In this document: piece after piece, positions 38,669 through 47,708 of the stretch
How positions within the stretch are numbered: the stretch's first letter is position 1
Layout of the letters: each line of letters starts with the position of its first letter
NCBI GenBank assembly: GCA_028285595.1
Contig: JANQOW010000067.1
Location: 1-64,000, forward strand
DNA: 64,000 nt
From: Hyphomicrobiales bacterium
Lineage (GTDB): Bacteria > Pseudomonadota > Alphaproteobacteria > Rhizobiales > CAJQND01
Direction: 5' to 3'
The notes under the pieces: generated by a model
The model's input: only the letters and a program-made list of their open reading frames with translations
The model's database searches: none
Told to the model about the DNA's origin: nothing
Made by a program: the position numbers and the translations under genes

Positions 38669-38681
38669 AGCAGTTCTGGCC

Positions 38682-39089
38682 TCAGCCCCGAGGAGGAAAC
38701 GCCTCAAAGTGGTGACGCAGAATGCCGAGCAACAGGCGGGTAGCATCATCGCCCTCAAGGACTGGTTCATCGCTCATGAGCTGACTGGCCAGTTTCGGTT
38801 CAATCTCTAGGCCTGCGGTGAAGGATTTCTGACCGGACAAGGTCAGTGCGCAGTTGGACATCGGACCGCTGACCAGGCCCTGCCTTGAAAGCCATTCCCA
38901 CAATGGCTCAAAGCCCTCTTTGTGAGCGGTGATGCGTTCGCAGGTGGTGAGATCGATCCGGTCCGGAAAGGCCGTGTCGAGACACCTCAGAACAAACAGC
39001 ACCACCTTGCTAAAGTCGGGGCCTTCAAAGTCTTGGTCATACAAACGAAATGTTGGAGGAAAAGCACAGTCGGGAGCGCTTCCAGTCAT
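38682..39089 (-). CDS. Hypothetical protein
   Basis: 135-aa ORF with typical codon use. Confidence 0.5.
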   Translation of the reverse strand: MTGSAPDCAFPPTFRLYDQDFEGPDFSKVVLFVLRCLDTAFPDRIDLTTCERITAHKEGFEPLWEWLSRQGLVSGPMSNCALTLSGQKSFTAGLEIEPKLASQLMSDEPVLEGDDATRLLLGILRHHFEAFPPRG

Positions 39090-39267
39090 TACTCTTTACT
39101 CACCCAATTTCTGCAGACCCTTCAGCTTGGTCTAATGCCAGCGTTCAGGATCTGCGAAATCCCCACAGGCGCAACTGTATGCGCGAGAGTTCGGTTTGGT
39201 CAACCGTCATGAACCCGCGCACATACAGTGTGCACGTAACTGCAGATACCATTCCACGCCAATCAGG

Positions 39268-39462
39268 CTATGCGCTTTTAGGCGGCGTCTGGCGGAGTTG
39301 TTCAGTAAGGGCCATGGTGGCCATTTCCAGCAGATAAGCCTCAAACTTCAGCTCCATCAGCTGGGCCTCATCACGCGCGTTTCTTACGCGTTCAAGCATT
39401 TCTTCTATGCGTTGTTTTCTTTGGTCAGAAAAATCACGAGCCCCCGTGTTTGCCTCTGACAT
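39268..39462 (-). CDS. Small helical protein, paralogue of the 38498-38668 product
   Basis: MSEANTGARDFSDQRKQRIEEMLERVRNARDEAQLMELKFEAYLLEMATMALTEQLRQTPPKSA. Confidence 0.65.
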   Translation of the reverse strand: MSEANTGARDFSDQRKQRIEEMLERVRNARDEAQLMELKFEAYLLEMATMALTEQLRQTPPKSA

Positions 39463-39557
39463 TGCCACGTTTGTTTCACCTCTCAAAAAACATAAGCGCG
39501 GCTCACTCCGACGAGATCGCCGCGCACGAGTTTCCCTCAACCCTGGTCACAAGTTAG

Positions 39558-39571
39558 TTACTAGTCGGTAG
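39558..39571. promoter_or_regulatory. Operator-like TTACTAGTCGGTAG (inverted copy 1)
   Basis: Contains ACTAGTCGG (39560-39568), reverse complement of CCGACTAGT at 39685-39693. Confidence 0.55.
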
Positions 39572-39682
39572 CCTGTCAATGCTTCGCCAACTTGCATTTT
39601 CGTCCAATTTGTGGCAGAAAATCAGGGTGTTTTGCACCCATACGTAGCTTTTTGCTATCTTGGGTTTTGTGATCGGTGGCTT

Positions 39683-39700
39683 GTCCGACTAGTAGGTCGA
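39683..39700. promoter_or_regulatory. Operator-like GTCCGACTAGTAGGTCGA (copy 2) upstream of tetR
   Basis: CCGACTAGT core, imperfectly palindromic, about 100 bp before the TetR start. Confidence 0.58.
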
Positions 39701-39791
39701 ATCAGTTCAACACATTGCACCGAACAGATTCTGGCGGCATAAGTGCCTTTGAGGCGTGATTGCGTTTGGCTTAAATTCGGGGACCTTACCT

Positions 39792-40367
39792 GTGGTGCAA
39801 AGTAAGCAAGAACAGATATTGGATGTGGCCGAGGCGATCGTGCGGTCACGGGGCTATAACGCGTTCAGCTATGCGGATATTGCTGCGGAGGTCGGCACTT
39901 CCAAGGCCAGCCTGCATCATCATTTCGCCACCAAATCGGATTTGGGATTGCGCCTGGTTACCCGCTTCACTCAGAACGTTCTGCAGGCCCTGGACGACAT
40001 TGAAACCGTGCACTCCAGCGCGTTAATCAAGTTGCGCGAATATGCGCGCCTTTTTGAAGGCGCCATGGAGGAGAACCAGATGTGCCTGTGTGGCATGCTG
40101 GCTGCCGAGCACGAGACCCTGTCGGAAGCCATGCAGGTTGCCGTCAATGACTTCTTCGATGGACATGAGCGCTGGCTTGAACAGGTTCTGCTGTCGGGCC
40201 GGGAAAACGGCGAACTGGAATTCGACGGTGAAGCCAAGGTGCACGCACAAGCCATTGTGTCGAGTTTCCAAGGTGCGCTGCTGGTTGCAAAGTCACAGCG
40301 CTCGATGAAGCGGATGAACCTTGTGTCGTCTCACCTGGTGGAAAACTATCGCGCCAAGTCGTCTTGA
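39792..40367 (+). CDS. TetR/AcrR-family transcriptional regulator
   Basis: IVRSRGYNAFSYADIAAEVGTSKASLHHHFATKSDLG; C-terminal CLCGMLAAE. Confidence 0.92.
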   Translation: MVQSKQEQILDVAEAIVRSRGYNAFSYADIAAEVGTSKASLHHHFATKSDLGLRLVTRFTQNVLQALDDIETVHSSALIKLREYARLFEGAMEENQMCLCGMLAAEHETLSEAMQVAVNDFFDGHERWLEQVLLSGRENGELEFDGEAKVHAQAIVSSFQGALLVAKSQRSMKRMNLVSSHLVENYRAKSS

Positions 40368-41281
40368 GTGTCTTGCAAGCTCGACACGACCGCATCCTGG
40401 ATGATCTGACGCAGAAGAACCTCCGACGGGTCGCGGTCGGTTGCCAGGCGCCATGCCATGGTGAGATCGAACTCCGGCGAGGTGAACGGTAAAGGGCTGC
40501 TCCTTAAGGGTCCGCTTAGCGCCAAACTCTGCGCCACATGCCTGGGAACCGTCGCTACGCGATCGCTGTTCTGCAAGACAAATGGCAGAACGGAAAACGT
40601 GGAAAGCGAAAGCTCAATGCGTCGGGCCAGTCCTTGGGCGCTGAGGGTCTCATCCACATAGCCGATCAGGTCACCGGCAAATGTCACCAACACATGGGCG
40701 CCGGCGCAGTACTGGGTCAATGAAGACAGGGGCGGCGCAGCCTGGCAGGTGAGGGCCCTGTAGCCCACGCGCGCGAGTTTCTTGACCCGCGCATTGGCCG
40801 GCAGCTTGTTGAGGTAGCCAACCACTATGGAGGCCGCCCCGCTATCGAGCAGCGATCCGGCCCGCAGATAGTCGGTGTGCTGCACAATCAGCCGGGCCTT
40901 CGGCATGACGGCTTTCAGGCGCGCACAAATGTCCGGCAGGAAGCTGAGCTGAATATCGTCGGACATGGCAAGCTGGAAGACAGGCTCTGCTGTTTCCGGG
41001 TCGAACATGTCTCCGGCTCGCAGCGCGTGTTCTATGTTTTCAAGGGCCGGCTTAAGCTGTGCATGGAGGGCGAGGGCCCGCGGCGTGGCCTCCAGGGCTC
41101 GACCCGCGCGCACGAACAACGGGTCGTTCAACAGGTCCCGCAACCGGGCCAGGGACCGCGAGACTGCCGGCTGACCCAGCCGCAAACGACGCGCCGCCGC
41201 CGTAACGCTGCGCTCTTGCATCAGCAGGTCGAAGACACCCAGCAGGTTCAGATCGAGGGAATAGATATCATTTTGAGTCAT
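40346..41281 (-). CDS. LysR-family transcriptional regulator
   Basis: LNLLGVFDLLMQERSVTAAARRLRLGQPAVSRSLARLRDLLNDPLFVR. Confidence 0.93.
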   Translation of the reverse strand: MTQNDIYSLDLNLLGVFDLLMQERSVTAAARRLRLGQPAVSRSLARLRDLLNDPLFVRAGRALEATPRALALHAQLKPALENIEHALRAGDMFDPETAEPVFQLAMSDDIQLSFLPDICARLKAVMPKARLIVQHTDYLRAGSLLDSGAASIVVGYLNKLPANARVKKLARVGYRALTCQAAPPLSSLTQYCAGAHVLVTFAGDLIGYVDETLSAQGLARRIELSLSTFSVLPFVLQNSDRVATVPRHVAQSLALSGPLRSSPLPFTSPEFDLTMAWRLATDRDPSEVLLRQIIQDAVVSSLQDTQDDLAR

Positions 41282-41363
41282 AATTAATATCTAAATTATC
41301 GATTGGAGTAATGCAAATTGAGCTGTCATAGGTGCGGTGCATGACAATTTCGAGGTGTCCGCA

Positions 41364-42080
41364 ATGGCCAATCCCGCTCTAAGATTTGATGAACTCTATG
41401 CCCAAGCTTTGAGGGGTGATCTGGCCGGGCGCGGCGTGTTGTCCGCCGATGAACGGTTTGCGGTACAACTGGGCTCTCTCGCCGCCCTTGACCTTGGACC
41501 CACGGAACTGACCGGTGAGCTGTCAGCCTTGCTCAAGGAGGGCTGTTCGCCGGAACTGGCTGAGGACGTGTTGGTTCAGATGGCGGCCTATCTGGGCTAC
41601 CCCCGCACGAGGCGCTGCATGGCAAGCCTTAACGCTGCCTTGGCAAGCCTGGGACAGGGCTGCGGACCGTTGGCACCTGCGGGGCTGAGCGATGCTGAAC
41701 GCTACGCCTCAGGCATTGCCGACTACGCCCGGCTCAATCCAGATGCGCTCACAACCATCAAGACGGCCTTTGGTGACCTGGCACCGCATGTGATCGAGCT
41801 GACATTCCGGACCTTCGGCGATGTGTATGCGGCTTCGCGTCAATCCTTGCAGGTGCGCCAACTTGCAACGATTGCCGCGTTGGGTGTTCTTGGATCGGCC
41901 GCGCCGCAACTGAGATTTCATATCGGTGCGGGCCGGTACGTGGGGCTCACCGAGGCACAATTGGTTGAGGTGATCGCCTGGGTGCAGTTCTTTGCCGGTG
42001 CACCTGCGGCCTATAATGCGCTGATTGAGCTGAAGGCATCTCTGGCGGAAGGCGCCGCCGCCACCCCCGCCTATCAGTAG
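41364..42080 (+). CDS. Carboxymuconolactone decarboxylase (CMD) family protein, two-domain
   Basis: Repeated CMD pattern (EDVLVQMAAYLGYPRTRR; QLVEVIAWVQFFAGAPAAYNAL). Confidence 0.8.
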   Translation: MANPALRFDELYAQALRGDLAGRGVLSADERFAVQLGSLAALDLGPTELTGELSALLKEGCSPELAEDVLVQMAAYLGYPRTRRCMASLNAALASLGQGCGPLAPAGLSDAERYASGIADYARLNPDALTTIKTAFGDLAPHVIELTFRTFGDVYAASRQSLQVRQLATIAALGVLGSAAPQLRFHIGAGRYVGLTEAQLVEVIAWVQFFAGAPAAYNALIELKASLAEGAAATPAYQ

Positions 42081-42101
42081 CACGTCCTTAAGGCGTGAGC
42101 C

Positions 42102-42536
42102 TTATCGCTGCAGGCTCTTCACATACGACGTGATGCGGTCAACCCGTTCGGTGATCTCGGCCTCGGTTCTGCTCTGATCGGTCTTCAACAGCCCGCCTGA
42201 GGTTACCTCGAAAGCAAACCAGTTGCCCCAGACGGGCATTTGCCGCGTGCCGTGCCCAGCCTCGGTGCTGCGCCCATCTATGCTGCGTTTGACCCGCTCG
42301 GCCGGGAAGGTTCCGCTGTTCTCTGCTGCAAGCTGTGTAAGGTCTGTGGGTGCGGTCTCCAGGTCCTTCGCAACGGGGCCGTCCCCTTTCCCTTCGGGCC
42401 CATGGCACCGCGCGCACCAAGCCTGAAACTCGCCGGACCCTGGCGGGATGTCTTGGGCGTGGGCGCCTGAGAGCCCGGCGAGGGCAATCAAACAGAGCGC
42501 AAGGGTGACAAAGACGGCGGGACGGATCTGCGGCAT
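42102..42536 (-). CDS. Secreted c-type cytochrome
   Basis: Signal peptide; CARCHGPEGKGDGP; distal Met in RQMPVWGNWF. Confidence 0.88.
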   Translation of the reverse strand: MPQIRPAVFVTLALCLIALAGLSGAHAQDIPPGSGEFQAWCARCHGPEGKGDGPVAKDLETAPTDLTQLAAENSGTFPAERVKRSIDGRSTEAGHGTRQMPVWGNWFAFEVTSGGLLKTDQSRTEAEITERVDRITSYVKSLQR

Positions 42537-42593
42537 GAGTTAACTCTCCAATGGGTGTTGGCTCTGCTCTACCGGCTTTCGCTGCGCCGGACT

Positions 42594-42626
42594 TTGATAT
42601 GGATCAGCCCGATTGTCCTAGATCAA
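42594..42626. promoter_or_regulatory. Two tandem FNR/FixK-like boxes
   Basis: TTGATATGGATCAG (42594-42607) and TTGTCCTAGATCAA (42613-42626) in the cytochrome c / DUF3775 divergent region. Confidence 0.58.
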
Positions 42627-42681
42627 TGCTCTGCTGCGTCGCGTGCCTTACGTTCTGAGGCATGGAAGGAGAGGGTTGGTT

Positions 42682-43074
42682 ATGTTGGATATTTCCCCTG
42701 AAAAGGTTGCACATGTGATTGTCCGGGCACGAGAGGTGGACGCCAAAGTCAGTCCTTGGGATCAGGCCGGGGATCCAAGCGATTCCGACAGCATTTTGGA
42801 AGACCGTTCGGGCGATGCAACCGAGGCGGAATTGAAGAGTTTCATTGCCAATTGCAATGTGGATGAGCGCGCGAACCTTGTGGCGTTGGCGTGGGTAGGG
42901 CGCGGGACCTACGACGCCGATGAGTTTGCAGAGGCCAAGCGGGAGGCCGCAGCTCAATCGGTGACCCCAACGGAGGACTATCTGTTGGGTATTCCGTTAT
43001 TGGCAGACTATTTGGAAGAGGGCCTCAACCAACTCGGCATCTCCGTGGAAGACGCAGAGGCTGGAGTGCTCTAA
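42682..43074 (+). CDS. DUF3775 domain-containing protein
   Basis: LDISPEKVAHVIVRAREVD...DEFAEAKREA...YLLGIPLLADYLEEGLNQLG. Confidence 0.8.
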   Translation: MLDISPEKVAHVIVRAREVDAKVSPWDQAGDPSDSDSILEDRSGDATEAELKSFIANCNVDERANLVALAWVGRGTYDADEFAEAKREAAAQSVTPTEDYLLGIPLLADYLEEGLNQLGISVEDAEAGVL

Positions 43075-43991
43075 GGCTTAGGTGACGGTTTGCCGCCGAA
43101 CTTCAGACCGGCAATGGCAATGCCGATCAAAATGAGAGCCAGCGCCACATAGGCATTCGGCGAGGGCCGCTCGGCCAGCAAGACGGCCCCCCAGGCGACG
43201 CCGAAGGGCGGCACCAGGTAGTTGATCTGTGAGAAGAATGCAGCCCCTTGCCGGCGCACGATCGTGAACAGCAGCAAGGTGGCAACGACCGTGTGCAACA
43301 CTGCCAGGCCGGCAATGGCGAGACCTGAGAGCAGGCTAGGTTCCAGGCTGAGCGGGCTGTCAAAAAGGAAGGTTGCCGGGATCAGCATCAATGCGGACAA
43401 CATGACCACCGACGCAGCAAGGCTGCGGGGCGGCAGGCCGGAAAACTGCTTGGTGATGATCGCGTTGATGCCGTAGCACACCGCTGCGCCGGCCACCGCC
43501 AGTTGACGCACGGTCTCCTCGCCCAACGTGGCAAGCTTGGCCGGCCCGATCAGCACGATGAGACCGGCAAAGCCGAGCACCACCCCGATGGCCTTGGGGA
43601 GTGTGATCTTCTCGTCCGCCGTAAAGATATGGGCCAGCACCAAAGTGGTGAGCGGCATGACCGCCATCAGAATGGCAGCAAGCCCGCTATCGATCTTCTC
43701 CTCGCCCCAGCCGATCAGAGCAAACGGCAGAGCATTGCCGAAAAAGGCCGACATGAGTATCCACCCCCAGAGCCGCTTTCCCCTGGGCATGGGCTGTTTG
43801 CTCAGAACCGCCATGGCCACCAGGATGACGCCGGCGAGTGTCAATCGGGATGCGGTCATGCTCACCGCCGGCATGGTTTCCACCGCCACCTTAATGAACA
43901 GGAAGCTGCTGCCCCAAATGGCTGAGAGCAGAAGAAGCAATCCATAATCCGCAAGGCCCGGGCCGGATGCGGCTGGCGGTTGAGAGGTCAT
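43071..43991 (-). CDS. EamA/DMT-family transporter
   Basis: Ten TM segments; AIWGSSFLFIKVAVETMP. Confidence 0.9.
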   Translation of the reverse strand: MTSQPPAASGPGLADYGLLLLLSAIWGSSFLFIKVAVETMPAVSMTASRLTLAGVILVAMAVLSKQPMPRGKRLWGWILMSAFFGNALPFALIGWGEEKIDSGLAAILMAVMPLTTLVLAHIFTADEKITLPKAIGVVLGFAGLIVLIGPAKLATLGEETVRQLAVAGAAVCYGINAIITKQFSGLPPRSLAASVVMLSALMLIPATFLFDSPLSLEPSLLSGLAIAGLAVLHTVVATLLLFTIVRRQGAAFFSQINYLVPPFGVAWGAVLLAERPSPNAYVALALILIGIAIAGLKFGGKPSPKP

Positions 43992-44303
43992 GACAGGATC
44001 CAGAATGGGTGCGCGTGGTGAGACTGTGCGCTTCATTCGGGTTAATCATGAAACCGGCCTGTTGTCATGGCCATTTTTACCTAAGCCGGCCATATCCCCG
44101 ACCAAAAGTGATGAAATATCCCAAAATTCGAGGCATGAAGGACCTAAAGCAAATGACTGCCCTCTCTGCTGTGTTCGACACGAGCGCTCCGGTTTTGGTC
44201 ACCGGCGCAAAGCGTTTGGCCGTGTGCGAGATGTTTCGACAGTTGGTCGATGCCGGAACCGTCAAACAAGAGTAAACTGCAGACCGTGAGGACTTGGATC
44301 ATC

Positions 44304-45095
44304 ATGCACACAAAAGCAATGGTACTGAGCGTTTCTTTGCTCTCGCTTTCGCTTTTTGCGAACCCGTCGGCGGTGCGAGCAGAATCCACCGCTGACGACA
44401 CTCACGCCCGCTCCGGCAACCGGCAGTTTGAATATCATCAAAAGCCCGGTGCTGAGGCCGATACTGTGGTGATCCTTCATGGCTTGGGCCGCAACCGGTC
44501 GGCCATGTGGACTTTGGCCAAGCGCCTGGAAGTGGCCGGATACCGCACGGAACGGTTCGGCTACCGCTCGCTGCAACAGTCCCCGGAGGAGATTGTTAGC
44601 CGGCTCGGTGCTCAGGTGGCGGCGTGTTGCGCAGGCACTGAGAGCAAGGTGCACTTTGTTGGCCATTCGCTTGGCGGTCTGATCGCCCGTGCTTATCTCG
44701 CCAAACACAAACTGCCCAATCTCGGCCGGGTGGTTCTGCTGGGCACCCCGAACCAAGGCTCGGAGCTGGCCGATGCTTATCAGAACAAGTGGTGGTTTGA
44801 GTACCTCGGCCCCACCGTAAAGCAGCTTGGCACAACTGATGGCGGACTTGCCGGAAGCCTGCCAAAGCCGGATTACCCTGTGGGTGTGATTGCGGGCGCC
44901 CGCAGTGGACGCGAGAATGAAGACGTTCTGCCGGGACAGGATGACGGTTTGGTCACAGTGTCTTCAACCAAGTTTGCCGGAATGACCGACTTCATGGTGA
45001 TGCCCACCAGCCATTGGGAGATGCGTTACAGCGAGCCGGTGGCCGCCCAGGTTGTGAACTTCCTGAAGACCGGCCAGTTTGAGAAAAACCGTTAG
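44304..45095 (+). CDS. Secreted alpha/beta hydrolase (lipase-like)
   Basis: Signal peptide; VVILHGLGRNRSAMW; VGHSLGGLIAR nucleophile elbow; LLGTPNQGSELAD. Confidence 0.88.
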   Translation: MHTKAMVLSVSLLSLSLFANPSAVRAESTADDTHARSGNRQFEYHQKPGAEADTVVILHGLGRNRSAMWTLAKRLEVAGYRTERFGYRSLQQSPEEIVSRLGAQVAACCAGTESKVHFVGHSLGGLIARAYLAKHKLPNLGRVVLLGTPNQGSELADAYQNKWWFEYLGPTVKQLGTTDGGLAGSLPKPDYPVGVIAGARSGRENEDVLPGQDDGLVTVSSTKFAGMTDFMVMPTSHWEMRYSEPVAAQVVNFLKTGQFEKNR

Positions 45096-45790
45096 CGCGC
45101 TGGGTCCTTTGATTGCGCTGATGCCGCGCGCTCGCCCACCACCACATCTTTGGGGATCACGACGGGAGAGACGGCCCACACCAGCTTGCACACTTCATTC
45201 GACCGGTTGCGGCCATGGTGGGGGATGCTGGCGCTGAAACTGTAGCTGTCGCCGGCGCGCAAGGTGATGAGTTCATCACCGATCTGCATCTCCAACTCGC
45301 CTTCTATAACAACGCCATGCTCTTCGCCCACATGTTGCTGCAGGGGCTCTTCTGGGCGCTCGGCGCCAGGCAGATAGGTTGCGATGCCCATATAGAATTG
45401 CCCGCCAATTGAGCTGGAGAGGAGACGGTCCTCGTAACCCAACTCAACGGAGGTTTGTTGGTACAGGGTGTTCAAGTCACGCCGGTTCTGAGCGCGCACC
45501 ACATGAGCGCGTTCCATGGGACCATCCCCGGGGCGCTTGGCAAAGAACCAATTGGCGGACACGCCCAGGGCGCTTGCCACGGCGTGTACAACGTCTACGG
45601 ACGGATTGGAGGCGTTGCGCTCGATCGCGCTCAAGTGGCTGACAGAAATGCCGCTTTCCGCTGCGAGATCTTTCAGGCTCATCTTGCGCGCATGACGCAA
45701 CTGGCGCACTTCCGAGCCCAGCGAGATCAGCGATTTTGCCAGGGCAATCACGCGCGCCCCGCCTTCCTCATTCCGCGTCGAGTTCGCCAT
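45092..45790 (-). CDS. XRE-family HTH regulator with C-terminal cupin domain
   Basis: LRHARKMSLKDLAAESGISVSHLSAIERNASNPSVD; cupin HVGEEHGVVIEGELEMQIGDE. Confidence 0.9.
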   Translation of the reverse strand: MANSTRNEEGGARVIALAKSLISLGSEVRQLRHARKMSLKDLAAESGISVSHLSAIERNASNPSVDVVHAVASALGVSANWFFAKRPGDGPMERAHVVRAQNRRDLNTLYQQTSVELGYEDRLLSSSIGGQFYMGIATYLPGAERPEEPLQQHVGEEHGVVIEGELEMQIGDELITLRAGDSYSFSASIPHHGRNRSNEVCKLVWAVSPVVIPKDVVVGERAASAQSKDPAR

Positions 45791-45879
45791 GTCCCATCAC
45801 CCCGTTCGTCAATTCAACCCCATCCTAGTGTCGTTAGATCGTGCTGAGAAGAATTTTGTTGCTTTTTTCTTCTCTGAAA

Positions 45880-45891
45880 GGGAAACTTCCC
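45880..45891. promoter_or_regulatory. Short palindrome GGGAA-AC-TTCCC, candidate XRE-cupin operator
   Basis: Located between divergent xre-cupin and SBP genes; a second inverted repeat AGAAGAA...TTCTTCT at 45847-45873. Confidence 0.5.
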
Positions 45892-45990
45892 CATTCGTAA
45901 GGAACCGGAGGCTGTTCCAGCTTCCGGTATGTGAGGCGAAGTGCGCGGAGTGACGCGCTCCACAATTAGGTTTCTAGGGAGGAAACACGT

Positions 45991-47625
45991 ATGTCCGACG
46001 ACAATCATCAAGGCCCAAAGGGCGTTGAGTACAGCTCGCTTACGGCCGGCGAGAAGGAAGGGGTACAGCGTGCCCTGAAACGCGGCGCAACGCGGCGCGA
46101 AACGATGCAAATGATGGTCGCTGCCGGCATGACCGCCGCGGCTGCTGGAAGTATCGTCACCGCAGCGAGCGAAGCGCTTGCAATGACACCCAAAAAGGGC
46201 GGTAAACTTCGGGTCGGTACCGCGCTGCATGGCCCGGACGACACTCTGGATCCGATCCGACTGACCTCTGAAACCGACTATGGCCGCGCCCGCGCGCACT
46301 ATAACAGCCTGATCCAGCTCAGCGACGACATCGTTCCGCAGCCGGAACTGGCAGAATCCTTCGAAGCCAACAAAGACGCTTCGGAGTGGACGTTCAGCCT
46401 GCGTAAGGATGTGAAGTTCCATGACGGCAGCAAATTCACCGCTGACGACGTGGTGTGGTCATTGAGCCGCCACTTGGGCAAAGACTCAAAATCCGTCGGT
46501 AAAGGGCTGATGACCACGGTTAAAGAGTGGAAGAAGACCGGTCCTTATGAAGTGAAGGCGATTTGTGAAGCGCCTTACGCCGACCTTCCGGCCGTACTGG
46601 GCGAGAAGCACTTTAAGATTGCCAAGGCAGATACGAAAGACTTCGCGACTGCGCCTGGAACCGGCCCGTTCAAGCTCGATTCCTTCCGGCCCGGCGTGGG
46701 CTCGCGGCATGTACGCAACGACGACTATTGGCGCGAGGGTGCCAATGTGGATGAGATTGAGCTCTTTGGTATCACCGACGAGGTGGCCCGGGTGAATGCT
46801 CTGATCGCCGGTGACGTGCAGCTCATCAATGTGGTTCCGCCAAAGTCCATGTCGCAGGTTGAGAACGCTCCGGGCGTGACCGCGCGGTCCATTCCGTCAG
46901 GCTCCTACATGGGGATCTGTCTGCACACCAAGCACGGGGAAGGCAACAATGCCGACTTCGTCAACGCCATGAAGTACATCATGCGCCGCGACCGGATTGT
47001 GAAGAACATTCTGCGCGGCCATGGCACAGCGGGTAACGATCACCCGATCAACGTGGCTTACGGCGTAGATTTTTGCGATGCGCTTCCGCAGCGTGAGTTC
47101 GATCCGGACAAGGCCAAGGCCCTGTTCAAGAAGTCAGGCCTGTCGGGCGCCGAAGTGCAGGTTGCCGAGGTGGCCGGTGGTGTGACCGACACCATGCTGC
47201 TGGTTCAGCGCGAGTGCCAGAAGATCGGCTTTAACCTGCAGATCAAGAAGGTTCCGACTGACGGTTACTGGGGTGCAGTGTGGCAGAAGACCGCCATGAA
47301 CGTCACCGCTTGGAACATGCGCCCAACCGCGACCATCATGCTTGATCTCTCCTATGCGCCTGGGGCTCCGTGGAGCGATACCGGCTGGGAAAATGAAGAG
47401 ATGGGCGTGTTGCTGGCCAAGGCCAAGGCGGAAACCGATCCCAAGATCAAGCACGAGCTTCTGTGCAAAATGCAGAAGATCGTGGCCGAGAACGCACCTG
47501 TGGTTATCCCGAGCCACCGGAACATCGTTGACGGTATCTCCGACAAGGTGAAGGGCGTGCCGAAGCTCGCGCTCGGCGGCCTTGGCGCCAGTGAGTGGCC
47601 GGAGTTCGTCTGGTTCGACGGCTAG
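45991..47625 (+). CDS. Peptide/oligopeptide-type ABC transporter substrate-binding protein (SBP family 5), Tat-like leader
   Basis: RRETMQMMVAAGMTAAAAGS leader; LRVGTALHGPDDTLDPIRLTSETD; FTADDVVWSLSRH. Confidence 0.88.
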   Translation: MSDDNHQGPKGVEYSSLTAGEKEGVQRALKRGATRRETMQMMVAAGMTAAAAGSIVTAASEALAMTPKKGGKLRVGTALHGPDDTLDPIRLTSETDYGRARAHYNSLIQLSDDIVPQPELAESFEANKDASEWTFSLRKDVKFHDGSKFTADDVVWSLSRHLGKDSKSVGKGLMTTVKEWKKTGPYEVKAICEAPYADLPAVLGEKHFKIAKADTKDFATAPGTGPFKLDSFRPGVGSRHVRNDDYWREGANVDEIELFGITDEVARVNALIAGDVQLINVVPPKSMSQVENAPGVTARSIPSGSYMGICLHTKHGEGNNADFVNAMKYIMRRDRIVKNILRGHGTAGNDHPINVAYGVDFCDALPQREFDPDKAKALFKKSGLSGAEVQVAEVAGGVTDTMLLVQRECQKIGFNLQIKKVPTDGYWGAVWQKTAMNVTAWNMRPTATIMLDLSYAPGAPWSDTGWENEEMGVLLAKAKAETDPKIKHELLCKMQKIVAENAPVVIPSHRNIVDGISDKVKGVPKLALGGLGASEWPEFVWFDG

Positions 47626-47645
47626 GCGCCAGCCCTTCGTTATAA

Positions 47646-47692
47646 CGGTCATGACGTGGTCCCGCTGAGAGCGGGGCCACGTCTCCTGACCG
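47646..47692 (+). promoter_or_regulatory. Large intercistronic hairpin
   Basis: Outer CGGTCA/TGACCG plus inner GACGTGGTCCCGCT-GAG-AGCGGGGCCACGTC; no U-tract, 17 bp before next ATG. Confidence 0.75.
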
Positions 47693-47708
47693 CTTGGGGA
47701 TTGCCCTC

